Positions 49,315 through 60,424 of a DNA stretch of 64,000 bases are shown here, piece after piece. The DNA is from a virus. A program made the position numbers and the translations under genes. The notes below the pieces were generated by a model. That model did no database searches, was not told the DNA's origin, and saw only the letters and a list, made by a program, of their open reading frames with translations. The DNA lies in IMG/VR virus record IMGVR_UViG_3300008107_000102, positions 25,436 to 89,435 of that record; one strand, given 5' to 3'. The first letter of the stretch is position 1, and every line of letters begins with the position of its first letter.

Positions 49315-52300
49315 TTATTTCAAAACTCTTATATAATTACGTATAGTAGTAGCAAATAGATCTCTGTTAAAACCTATCGCAAAGGTTACGTCAACAAGAG
49401 CGAGTATCTGATTATTAGATAGCCTATCAGGATTTATGTCGGGATTATTATTTAATATTGCTTGTGCCTGATTCTTTGCTATTTGTTCTATTTGTATAGG
49501 CGAAGTAGAACGGCTAATAGTAGCATGACCAGTTGTAGCATCTGGAGCCCGCCCTACCACTTGATTAGTAGGCGTACCCAATCTATCAGGTAGTTGCTCT
49601 ACTATATCCTGTATATCACCTGTATTAGCTACTCTAGGTACTACTGGAGACCCAGGATTATTTTGCTTGACTAAGTTTACTATCTCGTTTACTTGATCAG
49701 GACTATATATTGCCTGACTAGCCCCTAGATAGTCTATTACTTCATTTCCAAGTACTGCATCCGGAATATTCCCCACATCAGGTATGAGTGCAGCTATGTC
49801 GTTAGCAACTGCTTCTTCTGATATGGTTCCCCCTCCCGTAATAGAAATAACCTTATTAGCTGGAGAAGCCGGTGCAGATACAGGTGCAGCACCTGTATTA
49901 GTTTGTATATTGCCAGGCGATCCTACTGGTGCGGCTGGCGCGGTTAGTGTATTCGTAGGTATAGGTACTATAGAATCAATAGTATTGAACGTATCGTCTA
50001 TAATAACAATGGGCTCACCATCAATAGAGCCTGCAGCAGGACCTAAGGTAGTAGGGGTACCGTCAGGATTAAGTGGAGGAGGAAGCGCCTCTTCTGGAGG
50101 TCTTACTGAAGTAACTCTTATATTACTAGTTAATCGTCTATTTAGTACCTCGTTAAGTACTTGGAGGCCCCCCTCTTTATCAGGGATATTCTCAAGAGCC
50201 TCTAGCTTCTGGGCCTGAGTGGCGTCTGGGCGTAGAGTATCGGCAATCTCTATAATGTCATTGTATACGCCCTCATCAGTTATAGCTCTGGGATACTTCT
50301 CATTATATTCACTGAGTACCTGATTCTTTAAACTAGTCACAACCTCGTCAGATATGCCGGGCCTAGCCTCGTCATATATGCCGGGCCTAGCATTCTTAAT
50401 ATAATTAATTAATTCAGCTGGGCTCATATCTTGTGGGTTATAACCTTCTTTGTATAGGGCAGTGGCCAACGAAGCAGGATCATCTTCTACTGGAAAATCA
50501 ACATTATTACGTATAATTTGTCTAGCACGGAGTACTTCTCCAGAATTAGCATTTGGATAATTATCAACTATCCATCTAGACGCATCATCTATAGATATAT
50601 TCTCATTACGCATTTGGATGGCTATGTTGCCGCTTTCTTGACTTACCTTATCTATATTAGGAATATCCCTTCTTGTTAAAGTTGACCGTGTAGCGTTAGT
50701 AACTGTATCATCAACAATATTATTAGTCTGAGAAGTAGCAGTAGAAACGCGGCCAGTCGACCGGCCTGCGTCGTCGACTGCATTAGTTGTATTACTGGCT
50801 GAGCCTAGGCCAGGAGTTATAAACCTAGTGAACCTAGCCGCGACGTTACTACTACTGAGATAATTCGAGGGAGGTTGTAGTATATCGGGAGTGGGGCTCA
50901 GTGCAAAGTTTACTGCGCTATTCTTAGCCTTATTAGCAGTAGAGAGAATAGCCCTACGAACACCTTGAGTGGACTGAGCCAGGCTACTAGTTATCTTAGC
51001 TGCTGGCCCAGTACTTAATATACCAGTCTTTGATACAACCTTACCCGCGAGTTTTACTGGGGCAGATGCAACCTTAGCCCCAACACCAACTACTTTGCCT
51101 AGCGTTGCGGCTCCTATCTTAGTAGGAGCCAGTATAGTTACTGCGTCTATGGCCGCCTCGACAGGCGTGTATTGTCTGTTATCTCCATTAGCAACTGTAT
51201 TAATGAGATCACCTGCAACAGCACCGCAACCTGCGGCCGCCGCTGCTGTTACTACTCCTCCTACAATGGTAACAGCTGCAGGTATGGAGCCTGCAGCTAC
51301 AGCACAGGTTGTCACTGTAGCTGCAATACTTGCTCCAGTGCGTATAAGTCTATTAGTATTCCAGCCCCCTATTCTCTCATTCTTGAGTTTATCTATTTCC
51401 TCTTTATCAGTTTCTTCATATAGCTGCCCTCCTGGAGTGAAGACGTAGTATCTACACTTACCGTCGTTATCACATACTTCATTTACGCGAAGGGCCCGGC
51501 CGCTGGGGTCAGGATCCCCACTCTCCCACTCAGATATCTTTTTGCCATTGGTTCCCTCCTTAGCCATATTAATGTCGTCAGTTATAGTCCTGATGCTCTC
51601 AACTGCGACGGTCTGCTCTTCTACTGCGACCTGGCTTAGTCTCTCCTTGAGACTATCAGGTATGTGATCTATCTTAGTTATCTCACACTTATCCTCCGTT
51701 AGAGAGCGCGTCTCGAATTGTAGCGTATAGTATGTTCTATCGCTACGTGCATGTGCTACCTCGAGTAGTGACAAGTGCCCGCGGAAGCGGGGATTACCTG
51801 TCTTAGCTGAACGTATCACCCCCTCCTCTACGTCGAAGGCCTGGTAGCGTGCCATGTTGATCTCTACGTCTAGATCAGCCCCACTCAGGTATGCGTGCTC
51901 GTAAAAACTCTGCATAGCGCCATAAGTATCTAGCTTAGCCATAAGAGTCCCGACCTTATCCTTACCAGTAGCATGAGATAGATAGGTAGCCGGGCTCGGT
52001 TTATCACCATCCATTCCAGTGAACATCCCTACTACAGTTACCATCACACTATCTATCCCCATGTGTTGGTAGATAGGTGTGCTGCCTGGTACCCGCAACT
52101 TAGCTATATTAGCCTTAACTCGTATGTATAATCCCGGCAGTGCGTTGGGTACATCCTTACTCGCTGTCATAGGTATGACTGAGTCCATAGCCGGCAATAG
52201 ACTGAAGAAATAACTCTTATTAGTGTCTACTTGTGTAACCCTCATACCCCAGTCTGCCGCAGGTGGATACGTTATAGTCGGCTCCTGCTTAGTTGTTGAT

Positions 52301-52962
52301 TTGTTGGCATCCCCCTTAGAAATATCTACTTTACTACCTGTAGGTATAACTGTACTACTCGGAGTGTCAAGTTTTGCTATATACGCCCTAGCCTTCTCTT
52401 TTCCTACCTCGGTGAGGTCCATACTAATAGGCAATGTAGAGACTGTATCTTTAAGGTACTTTATAGCCTGTCCTCTGGCTTCATCATCTAATCGATCATC
52501 AACTAGTAGTCCTACAAGAAGATTTATATCGCTATCGGAGGGGTCAAAATTAAAATAGGAGGTAAGGCGTAACCCCTCCTCTGGTACTACATCAGTTAAC
52601 CCCAACTTAGGGCTAACTGTTGTGCCAGGTGGGGCGGGCGCTAATCGTGAGGGAGTATCGCCAATAATCGCCTGCATCTGTGGAATATTAGGATTATTAC
52701 CAACTCTCCCAATTATTGCTCTTACTTTCTCTACTACGTGGGCTTTTAAGCTACCATCTGCTGTTGATAATAATTGAGATAGAAGATTTATATAAGAAGG
52801 GCTATAGCTAGTAGGTATAATAGCACCTAATTCAACAATAACAGTATTAACCGATAGGATTGCAGTCGCATCTGTATCATCTTCACCTAATAATTCAAAG
52901 TACGCTTTTCTAACGGAATGACCCGATGGTATAGTGCCATTTAAAGATAAGGGATTATTCAC
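49315..52962 (-). CDS. Baseplate-associated protein with pretoxin-like hydrophobic region
   Basis: 1,215 residues. Residues about 230-440 (WGMRVTQVDTNKSYFFSLLP, LYIRVKANIAKL, VTVVGMFTGMDG) resemble baseplate hub or tail proteins that carry tail-tip domains. A Gly/Ala/Val-rich membrane-like segment (IAATVTTCAVAAGSIPAAVT) follows, then RQYTPVEAAIDAVTILAPTK, the kind of pretoxin linker seen in polymorphic toxins. The C-terminal 500 residues are low-complexity helical and Pro/Ala-rich, with repeats of RPGIYDEA/RPGISDEV. Overlaps the next gene. Confidence 0.5.
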   Translation of the reverse strand: MNNPLSLNGTIPSGHSVRKAYFELLGEDDTDATAILSVNTVIVELGAIIPTSYSPSYINLLSQLLSTADGSLKAHVVEKVRAIIGRVGNNPNIPQMQAIIGDTPSRLAPAPPGTTVSPKLGLTDVVPEEGLRLTSYFNFDPSDSDINLLVGLLVDDRLDDEARGQAIKYLKDTVSTLPISMDLTEVGKEKARAYIAKLDTPSSTVIPTGSKVDISKGDANKSTTKQEPTITYPPAADWGMRVTQVDTNKSYFFSLLPAMDSVIPMTASKDVPNALPGLYIRVKANIAKLRVPGSTPIYQHMGIDSVMVTVVGMFTGMDGDKPSPATYLSHATGKDKVGTLMAKLDTYGAMQSFYEHAYLSGADLDVEINMARYQAFDVEEGVIRSAKTGNPRFRGHLSLLEVAHARSDRTYYTLQFETRSLTEDKCEITKIDHIPDSLKERLSQVAVEEQTVAVESIRTITDDINMAKEGTNGKKISEWESGDPDPSGRALRVNEVCDNDGKCRYYVFTPGGQLYEETDKEEIDKLKNERIGGWNTNRLIRTGASIAATVTTCAVAAGSIPAAVTIVGGVVTAAAAAGCGAVAGDLINTVANGDNRQYTPVEAAIDAVTILAPTKIGAATLGKVVGVGAKVASAPVKLAGKVVSKTGILSTGPAAKITSSLAQSTQGVRRAILSTANKAKNSAVNFALSPTPDILQPPSNYLSSSNVAARFTRFITPGLGSASNTTNAVDDAGRSTGRVSTATSQTNNIVDDTVTNATRSTLTRRDIPNIDKVSQESGNIAIQMRNENISIDDASRWIVDNYPNANSGEVLRARQIIRNNVDFPVEDDPASLATALYKEGYNPQDMSPAELINYIKNARPGIYDEARPGISDEVVTSLKNQVLSEYNEKYPRAITDEGVYNDIIEIADTLRPDATQAQKLEALENIPDKEGGLQVLNEVLNRRLTSNIRVTSVRPPEEALPPPLNPDGTPTTLGPAAGSIDGEPIVIIDDTFNTIDSIVPIPTNTLTAPAAPVGSPGNIQTNTGAAPVSAPASPANKVISITGGGTISEEAVANDIAALIPDVGNIPDAVLGNEVIDYLGASQAIYSPDQVNEIVNLVKQNNPGSPVVPRVANTGDIQDIVEQLPDRLGTPTNQVVGRAPDATTGHATISRSTSPIQIEQIAKNQAQAILNNNPDINPDRLSNNQILALVDVTFAIGFNRDLFATTIRNYIRVLK

Positions 52963-53290
52963 GTAGGCTCTCCACTATTACTAGGAATTGGGCTATGGTG
53001 TGGTCAGATAGATAAGAGGGTATATGAATATACTGCCCGCGGTAATACAGCTCTCTATACGTACTAGTCATACCTGCCGTTAGGAGGCCTAGTGGTAGCG
53101 TTGTTAGGTAATCGAGCTCCTCATCTGTGAAGTCAGCTATAGGGAGGCCTTGTAATAATAGGGCCAGTCTATTATCGTAGCCCCGCGCTGCCAGCTGTGA
53201 TACAGTACGACGGTATAGTGCCCCTATGATGAGGGGCACAGCGTGATTAACTGGTATACGCGTTACTATACTCTCTAATATGTCAGACAC
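52955..53290 (-). CDS. Small baseplate-type protein
   Basis: 111 residues, mainly helical (YRRTVSQLAARGYDNRLALL, LDYLTTLPLGLL). Overlaps genes on both sides; probably a small baseplate or wedge component. No family recognised. Confidence 0.5.
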   Translation of the reverse strand: MSDILESIVTRIPVNHAVPLIIGALYRRTVSQLAARGYDNRLALLLQGLPIADFTDEELDYLTTLPLGLLTAGMTSTYRELYYRGQYIHIPSYLSDHTIAQFLVIVESLRE

Positions 53291-55797
53291 TGCAGGCTCG
53301 AGACATAGGGTAATCTAGTTATAGTGCCGCTTACGATTATTTGTAATCTAATGCGTATGCGATTTCTGGCCAATGGTACATCATTATCACCCTGACGCAC
53401 TAATACAGTGGGAGTGAGGTCGGACAATGTAGTCTCATTCTCAATGAGGGGTATATTACCATCTACCAGCGTAGTGGTAGGAGTAGGCATTTCAGTCCAC
53501 GTCTGGCCCCCATTGGAGCTGACACTGGCTACTACACTACTACCCTGCGGTAGGAAGGCGCGGTATATAACCTTGACGTTAGTGTAGTCACGCGTAGGAT
53601 AATCTATGCTGATCCAGGTAGCTTTAGAACGGGCCCGCCCTATAATCAGTATACTCCTGTTGAGGTAGACTATGGGTGTCGTACCTGTAGTGAAGAGCAC
53701 TAGCCTCATCTCTAGATTATCTGGCAGCTCCGTAGCTCGCTCGGGTAAGGGCACTAGCTCCTGCCCTTCCCTATAGAAGGTAGAGAATGAGCCCCCCTGA
53801 CCTAGGTTATAACTCCAGAGGCTATTGAGCTGTGTTAGGTCTACCTGAGTGTCCGCCTCAGGCGCTGGGCTATAGGTGAAGTCTATATAGCCTGTCGAAC
53901 CTAGACTCCCTCCTATTAGCTGGTATGTTAGATCACTATTGGTCTGTGACTGCCAGTTACTACCACTGCGTGTCAGGAGGTAGCCGGGTATGTCGGGCCC
54001 TTCTTGGTTTCGTGATATAGCAAGCTGTGCGTTTGTATTGATGTGCATAGAGCCCGGGCTAGTGGCACTAATGACCACACAGTAACTACCTGCCACTAGA
54101 TTAATGGGCGGGTCGAAGGTCAACTCTACTGGTGTATCAGGGCTACCGCTCGTTACCTGTAGGCGGACCCGTCCTAGCTCCCTCTCCTCTGGTATATTAT
54201 TGGGTGCTGCTACTAGACTCACCCAAGCGCTTATGGCCCCCGCAGGATATACGCGTATACCCGTTATAGTATTGGCTGTTGATAGAGTAAATAGCTGTGC
54301 CATACCCTCCCTGACCTGTACTACAGCTGGTGCGGGGGCTCCAGTGGAACCGAACTCCAGACACTGCCCTATTGTCCATCCACTTCCTGTTGCTGTTATA
54401 GATAGTGCTGCGCTACTAGAAGGGACTGCTATATTTGCTACTAGTGTGCCGCTGACATCAGCCCTATAGCGTCCGTCTTCTATAGAGCCACGGGTTACTG
54501 TAGCCTGGGGAGCCCGTCCGTCTATTTGTAATACTATACCACTCTCTAGAGATAACAGACCCTGTAGAGTGATTGTGACTTGCACTGCCTCGGTGGCTAT
54601 AGTGAGACGGCCTATCTGGTACTCGATGCGCCTTGCATCGGGTGCTACTACTGGTGGGTTGAGCGTCATACGCACGTCTCGTGTCTGGGCTGCTAATGCC
54701 AGACTGCCTGTAGCGCGTCGTTGATCAATTATAGTACCAGGGGCAGGTCGTAGATACGCCGTCTGCAGGCTCCCTCCAGACTCCGTTATGGTTACATTAC
54801 TACTACTGCTTATAGTTAGATTATCGGGTCTGATCGTGTTATACGAGCTAGGTAGTGTCATGTACCCCGTCATAGCACAATCGAAGCCAGGAGCTGTGAT
54901 GTCAGTCCCCAGTGTATTCTGGAAGGATTCTACAAAGCCGCTCTCTAGAATACGCGGGGCCCCCGAGTAGAAGTTAAGTCGTTCTAGAACGATATCTATA
55001 GCCTCCTCTCGTAGTGTGTTCAACTTAACCTGTAGATCTCGCAGTAGGCCGGGCTCTACCCATCTATTATCGCTGGCTATTAGTTCACTATTACGTATAC
55101 GCGCTAGCGTGAGGGGCCCCGTACCTATTCTCACCTCACCTTTCTTATCTATGACGATCTCACCACTAACCATCATGGGCAGATAGACAGGCTCGTATAG
55201 ATCCACTATCTTACCATCTATGAAGGCCCGGCCCGGCTGGACGGCCAGACGTTGAATAGGTTGATTCTGTGTTAGGTCTATCTCTAGTGCACTATCGAAG
55301 CGCAGGCCCAGTACCTCTAGGCCTCGCTGGATGTAGTTGCCGTATACCTCCTTGTCCACTAATTCTATGGTCTCTTCTAGTGACGCTACTTTACTGCGCG
55401 GGGCCCGACTGAATCGCTTACCATCGTATATGAGTATCTGGCCCCCCGATATCTGCAGGAATGGGTAACCGTCCTGCCCTACTACTGGTTCAGGAAATAG
55501 GATACTGCGCCCATCATAATCTATCCGGTATATGCGGAGTGTAACGTTGGCGTTACCGGTTATAGTTAGCTGGGCTGGGTTGATACGATACCATCCCTCC
55601 TCCTCTATATATATCAGACCACCTTGTATTGTTAGACTGGGGGACGCCCATATTATATCTACCTCTGCTAGGTAATAGACATCGTATAGACTGCGGCTCA
55701 TCTCCTCTACATGCAAGTGTAAGAGATCCTGCATCTCTATGAGCTCTCGCGCCTGTAGGGGCCGGCCATCCGTGAATAGTAGCTTAGTTCGTTCCAT
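53275..55797 (-). CDS. Baseplate wedge-like protein, DUF4815-type start
   Basis: 840 residues. The N-terminus (TKLLFTDGRPLQARELIEMQ) matches the start of DUF4815-like phage proteins, which shares GxPLxAxxLxEMQ with the next gene. Later parts are strand-rich repeats (VASLEETIELVDKEVYGNYI; then beta sandwiches with SVVASVSSNGGQTW). It overlaps its neighbour by 14 bases and is probably a paralogue of that gene's N-terminal region. Confidence 0.6.
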   Translation of the reverse strand: MERTKLLFTDGRPLQARELIEMQDLLHLHVEEMSRSLYDVYYLAEVDIIWASPSLTIQGGLIYIEEEGWYRINPAQLTITGNANVTLRIYRIDYDGRSILFPEPVVGQDGYPFLQISGGQILIYDGKRFSRAPRSKVASLEETIELVDKEVYGNYIQRGLEVLGLRFDSALEIDLTQNQPIQRLAVQPGRAFIDGKIVDLYEPVYLPMMVSGEIVIDKKGEVRIGTGPLTLARIRNSELIASDNRWVEPGLLRDLQVKLNTLREEAIDIVLERLNFYSGAPRILESGFVESFQNTLGTDITAPGFDCAMTGYMTLPSSYNTIRPDNLTISSSSNVTITESGGSLQTAYLRPAPGTIIDQRRATGSLALAAQTRDVRMTLNPPVVAPDARRIEYQIGRLTIATEAVQVTITLQGLLSLESGIVLQIDGRAPQATVTRGSIEDGRYRADVSGTLVANIAVPSSSAALSITATGSGWTIGQCLEFGSTGAPAPAVVQVREGMAQLFTLSTANTITGIRVYPAGAISAWVSLVAAPNNIPEERELGRVRLQVTSGSPDTPVELTFDPPINLVAGSYCVVISATSPGSMHINTNAQLAISRNQEGPDIPGYLLTRSGSNWQSQTNSDLTYQLIGGSLGSTGYIDFTYSPAPEADTQVDLTQLNSLWSYNLGQGGSFSTFYREGQELVPLPERATELPDNLEMRLVLFTTGTTPIVYLNRSILIIGRARSKATWISIDYPTRDYTNVKVIYRAFLPQGSSVVASVSSNGGQTWTEMPTPTTTLVDGNIPLIENETTLSDLTPTVLVRQGDNDVPLARNRIRIRLQIIVSGTITRLPYVSSLQCLTY

Positions 55798-58700
55798 ATA
55801 CCACTACCTCCATTATAGATGGCACGTCTGTTGTCGAGATTCCAAATGCGTCTATAGACCACTTCAGCTCTCCACTACGCGGGCCGGGAGATACATATAC
55901 ATAAGTTAGGCGAGATAGTCCTAGTCCTGCATCTAGCGTGACTGTGGTCGGGTTGCTTAGGGTGTGCCAACCCCCTGTGTTGAACTGTATTCTTACCTGT
56001 AGCGTACTCGATGGCGGCATTAGCGCTGTTATGGCTACTGTAAATCTCGTACTCGTCTGCAGGATAGGCTGCCAGTTAGATATGTGCTGTGTGGGTGACA
56101 GGTTACGATAGATGGATACTGTCCCTATTTCTATGATAGGAGCTAGGGCTGCCGTACCTGTGGATACTGCACGTAGGAGGAGTATAGACTCTACTTTATC
56201 TAGACATATAGGCGTATTAGGTGCTATAGATATCCAGTTGGGGTTCACGCCCGCCTTGTACTGATAATCTATTGTGCAGCCCGCTGGTACTATGTCTCGT
56301 ATATTGAGGGCGAAGGCCGTCATATTGGAAGAGTAACTACCTAGGTCTATACTAATCGGAGTCGTCGGGAATACAGCGCGGTAGAGACGCATACTGATAT
56401 CTTCTCTCTCGTGGTTAGAGATGGTAGTACCATCACTAGACCAGAGGTTACCATTTATGCCTAGCTGCTGTCCTATTAGTAGCCCCGCATCTAGTATATC
56501 GGCCTCTCCTATCTCACTAGTGAATACGCTCCAGTCTCCCTCTGTACTGCGGAAGCCTAGTGTATAATACTGATCCTCCTTGAGATAGATGGGAGTAGGG
56601 AATACGTATTTAGTCCAGAGCCGCCCCTGTATATCAGGTAATACGGCTCCACTGACAAGGGCCTCTCCTAGTAGTATCTGCCCTGGTGTAGTAGCTGTGC
56701 CATCCCGTAGTGATATAACTAGGGCCCCTGATGCCGGCGCCGATGCTATTTTTATATCAAGGCCGCTCAGGTACATATCAGAGGGTGCCTGAAATGTCTG
56801 CATCAGTGGGTCGAAGCCTACCCTCGGCATCAGGGGTAGGGGCTGAGTATCTACTGAGGATGATGGTAAACCCCAGGAGGCCGCCCCGCCTAGCGCCACG
56901 TGGGTCAGGTTATTATTGAATATAGATAGCGTATTACTTACACTCAGTGTATCAGAGTGTAGCACTACGGCATGGACACCGGGGGGTAGTGCGGGTAGGA
57001 ATAGCTCGACCTCGAGTATGCCATTAGAGCGGGGCCGGAACGCGAATGGTAGGGTGCCCGATATTGGTGTGTTATTAATTGATACTGCAGTAGTCATGAT
57101 AGTATCAGCTATCAGTAGTTGATAGCTGCCCTGGGGGAGCCCCTCTCCTCGTATAGTGTATCGTATGTTCTGGGCCCGCGCCTTATCTATCTCCTCGCTC
57201 CCCATTAGATTAGCGCCTATAGCTGGTATAGCCTCACCTGCTGAGATGGCCTCTCGTACACGACGAGATAGCCGCGTGAACTCTGCTCTATTCCCCTCAT
57301 TGATAAATCGATAGAGGAGATTACTAGTGGAGCTGAATAGAGCAGCTCCTCGGACGGCCAGCTCGTCGCAGGGGTTAATCCGCCCTAGATCGCGATTAGC
57401 CATGATGACTCTACGACAGAATAACCGCGGGGCTGTAGTCTGCTGTATACTCCTCTCTTTCGTCAGCTTAGTTTGCTCAAGGAATATACTATCTGTATAT
57501 GTAGGTACTACAATGTAGGGGTCCCCTGCGTTATTAGGTCTAGCCGAGGGAGCCGTTGCTCTGACATCACTATATACTCTATTGGATGTCAGACTATTAG
57601 TTAGAGGCGAGAGCATACCTGTGCTCTCCGTTAGATTAATACCACTACTATTCACTAGAGCATCGATAGATGTAAAGTTGGGTACGGCCCCTGTATTAGT
57701 GAAAGCCAGCCCCTCTGCTCTCGTTGTGAGTCGTAGTCTATCTATATCATCTGATAGCGATGATACGGCGCTGGATAGCTGTCGTATACTATCGTAATTG
57801 ACAGGGCGGCAATCGATGGGCTCAATGATGGCGTTATTATTACTTATAAGTACACGTGCTAGTGGTAATACTGAATCACTAACGGCAGGAGGCTGAGGAT
57901 TAACTCCTACCTCACCATATATGACAGCGGGCTGCCCTTCCTTATCTAGCGTCACTATAGCTATACGGCTGAGGAAATAGCTATAGTCTACCTGGAATGT
58001 GGTATTAGGTGCGGGGCTCCGTGTACCAGTAAATACTATAGTGTCAGTAGCCGTCAGGAGATTGAAATCTACTCCTAGTGCTAATTGACTGGAGTACGTA
58101 TACGTCACAAAGTAGGTAGTGCCAGGTGCCGGCTCTAGAGCTCCTGCGCCATTAGGAGCCCACTCCAGTCTACCACCATCGAGAACCTGGAAGTCCCGGC
58201 CCTCTGCGTAATTAATGGAGCCCTGGAATACCCGTTTCACTCTAGATACAGTATCGCGCCCTAGGTAGTCACTAGTGCCAGGTGTAGGCCCGCGCACTAT
58301 GGCAGCCGTATTCTCCTGGAGCGTAGCTACTAGTCGTGTTACCTCCTTGACGGGTCGGCGAGTTAACTTGAACTCATTAGTATTGGCTGCACCTCCAATG
58401 GGACCGCTGGGCACGTCGACGAGTAGTATACTACTAGGGGCCCCCCCTGTGATAGTGATACCTATGGTAATGTTCACTAGGTTAGACGTGGTACCTATAC
58501 CTATGGACTCCATGACGAGTGTCAGTCCATTACGGCGGAAGGCTATGGCATCTCGGAGTAGATTACGGGCCGCATCCGTAGTAATGTTGGTACCGGTAAT
58601 GGTACTATTATTATCAGTACCAGTAGCTATGCGAGCTATTATGTAGTCTATGAAGGTTTCTACTGAGGTGGCTGCTGAAGTATTAGCCGTCACGGTTATA

Positions 58701-59863
58701 GTCGAGTTATTGATAGGGGCAAAGCTTATGCTTACTCGGGTACCCTGTGTTACTACATTAGCCCATGTAGAGGTACCCTGCAGCGATATGGTGCGGTTAG
58801 CTATAGCAGTTACACCTGCATAAGTAAATGTAGCCGCCGTTACTACCTGACTATCTGTGGTACGCTGTAGTGCTAGGTTTATTGGTGTATCAATAACTAC
58901 TCTACGCCCCACAACGTAGGCTACTCCAGGTGCCAGTGACATACCAAGTGAGGACTCTGATCTACGTCGGGCCTCCTCTAATTCTGCTAGCCCGCTCCGT
59001 GCTGCCGTCTGTCTCTCTCTGTAGGTAGCCTCTAGTGTAGCTACCAGGGCCTCCTCTTCCACTACACGCGTCTCAAGATCAGCGAGTATAGTCAGGTTAG
59101 CGGGTGTGGGGCTGACACTACTTATATCCCGTGCGTCATCTAGTCGCAGTAGTAATCCATCTAGTCTACTCTTACTCTCTAGGTATAGGCTACGCGACTC
59201 AGTAGCCCGCGCCTCTAGTGTAGAGTAGTTTTCATTGAGCGCCACTAGACTAGTATCAGCTAGAGTGCGGGGGCGGTCCAGGAGCGCTAGGTTCAGACCG
59301 CGCACGCAGAAGTTACCGTGTCTCTCAAATACTCTCTCTGCTAGTGTCTCCTCGATACCACCAGGTAGGTCCCTCGCTCTATTAATAGCTACTCCATTGC
59401 GTATAGAGTAGAGGGGATACCCTCGCCCCGTAAGGACTATACTACTATTAACTACTAATCGAGATGCCCCCCGGGGCCCGTATTGATTACCGGCCCGCAT
59501 ACTCTCATCCTCGAGTACGGTAGTAGTGACCTCGAGATAAAATGTAGTCTCTCCCTCTCGTGATACCTGAAAGCGCGCGGGCTCAGTCTTGACTACTACA
59601 CCCGCAGCATATACACGGCCTTCAGTTATCAGGATATCCATGGTCGTACCGTCATCACCTACGACGACTAACTCTACACCCGAGAGTATAGTACCATCTC
59701 TATAGAGCGCATCCATGCCAGTCTGGAACTGGCCCTGCACTATTGATTGCATCTCTAGGAGGTCCTGTGCCACTAAGGGTTGGCCGTCCTCTGGTAGTAC
59801 TTTCACCCAATTACTATTGAGGGTATAATTCTCGGGGTAATCTGCTCTTTGTAATATGGACAT
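55784..59863 (-). CDS. Large baseplate protein, DUF4815-like
   Basis: 1,359 residues. The start WVKVLPEDGQPLVAQDLLEM followed by QSIVQGQFQTGMDALYRDGT is the DUF4815 pattern, a phage tail or baseplate protein. Central repeats of beta strands and coiled segments (ESKSRLDGLLLRLDDARDIS) follow, then a C-terminal jelly-roll-like half with DMYLSGLDIKIASAPASG. Carbohydrate or neck contacts are possible. Confidence 0.65.
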   Translation of the reverse strand: MSILQRADYPENYTLNSNWVKVLPEDGQPLVAQDLLEMQSIVQGQFQTGMDALYRDGTILSGVELVVVGDDGTTMDILITEGRVYAAGVVVKTEPARFQVSREGETTFYLEVTTTVLEDESMRAGNQYGPRGASRLVVNSSIVLTGRGYPLYSIRNGVAINRARDLPGGIEETLAERVFERHGNFCVRGLNLALLDRPRTLADTSLVALNENYSTLEARATESRSLYLESKSRLDGLLLRLDDARDISSVSPTPANLTILADLETRVVEEEALVATLEATYRERQTAARSGLAELEEARRRSESSLGMSLAPGVAYVVGRRVVIDTPINLALQRTTDSQVVTAATFTYAGVTAIANRTISLQGTSTWANVVTQGTRVSISFAPINNSTITVTANTSAATSVETFIDYIIARIATGTDNNSTITGTNITTDAARNLLRDAIAFRRNGLTLVMESIGIGTTSNLVNITIGITITGGAPSSILLVDVPSGPIGGAANTNEFKLTRRPVKEVTRLVATLQENTAAIVRGPTPGTSDYLGRDTVSRVKRVFQGSINYAEGRDFQVLDGGRLEWAPNGAGALEPAPGTTYFVTYTYSSQLALGVDFNLLTATDTIVFTGTRSPAPNTTFQVDYSYFLSRIAIVTLDKEGQPAVIYGEVGVNPQPPAVSDSVLPLARVLISNNNAIIEPIDCRPVNYDSIRQLSSAVSSLSDDIDRLRLTTRAEGLAFTNTGAVPNFTSIDALVNSSGINLTESTGMLSPLTNSLTSNRVYSDVRATAPSARPNNAGDPYIVVPTYTDSIFLEQTKLTKERSIQQTTAPRLFCRRVIMANRDLGRINPCDELAVRGAALFSSTSNLLYRFINEGNRAEFTRLSRRVREAISAGEAIPAIGANLMGSEEIDKARAQNIRYTIRGEGLPQGSYQLLIADTIMTTAVSINNTPISGTLPFAFRPRSNGILEVELFLPALPPGVHAVVLHSDTLSVSNTLSIFNNNLTHVALGGAASWGLPSSSVDTQPLPLMPRVGFDPLMQTFQAPSDMYLSGLDIKIASAPASGALVISLRDGTATTPGQILLGEALVSGAVLPDIQGRLWTKYVFPTPIYLKEDQYYTLGFRSTEGDWSVFTSEIGEADILDAGLLIGQQLGINGNLWSSDGTTISNHEREDISMRLYRAVFPTTPISIDLGSYSSNMTAFALNIRDIVPAGCTIDYQYKAGVNPNWISIAPNTPICLDKVESILLLRAVSTGTAALAPIIEIGTVSIYRNLSPTQHISNWQPILQTSTRFTVAITALMPPSSTLQVRIQFNTGGWHTLSNPTTVTLDAGLGLSRLTYVYVSPGPRSGELKWSIDAFGISTTDVPSIMEVVVYGTN

Positions 59864-59866
59864 CGA

Positions 59867-60424
59867 TTAAATAGGTAATATGAATTTAACGCGTGTGCGG
59901 TCAGTAGGGGCCGCGTGAATCACGGGAGTGAATAGGAGTGCCATCTGCGCAGGGCCCGTGTCGACCCATTCGCCGGGTAGCCAGAAGTCAGCATTAGTAT
60001 TCGCGCCTGTTTGTAATACTACATCAGTTAGCAGTGATGCAGAGCGAAAGGCCCCGGGTACCTGCTCACCGGATACTATTGCCTCTACGTATAGCGCCTG
60101 GGGTAATAAGCCTAGGAGTGATGTAAGGTCAGCTCTATCGTTAGGTATTATGTTCCAGCGCTGGTCCCCCTGTATAATATCACCGCCGCTCTCTACTCTA
60201 TAGGCCAGTGATACTCGGTGAGGGCGCAGTATAACCTGTGTGCTCAGGAATGCAGAGTCCTGCGGTATAGGTCTATCCGGCGGCTCATCTATATCTAGTG
60301 GGTTATCGGGGGCCCATGTCGTATAGCGGCCTATTCCCACACGTAAGGGCAGTGTGTCTCTCATCTGTATCAGACGATATACCCGCCCTTCTGATGTAGT
60401 CTTACTTATGATGGTAGTGCTCAT
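59867..60424 (-). CDS. Structural hypothetical protein
   Basis: 185 residues, strand-rich (LPLRVGIGRYTTWAPDNPLD, HRVSLAYRVESGGDIIQGDQ). Three bases from the baseplate gene and one base of overlap with the flavoprotein gene. Probably a small baseplate or fibre-linker component. Confidence 0.5.
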   Translation of the reverse strand: MSTTIISKTTSEGRVYRLIQMRDTLPLRVGIGRYTTWAPDNPLDIDEPPDRPIPQDSAFLSTQVILRPHRVSLAYRVESGGDIIQGDQRWNIIPNDRADLTSLLGLLPQALYVEAIVSGEQVPGAFRSASLLTDVVLQTGANTNADFWLPGEWVDTGPAQMALLFTPVIHAAPTDRTRVKFILPI

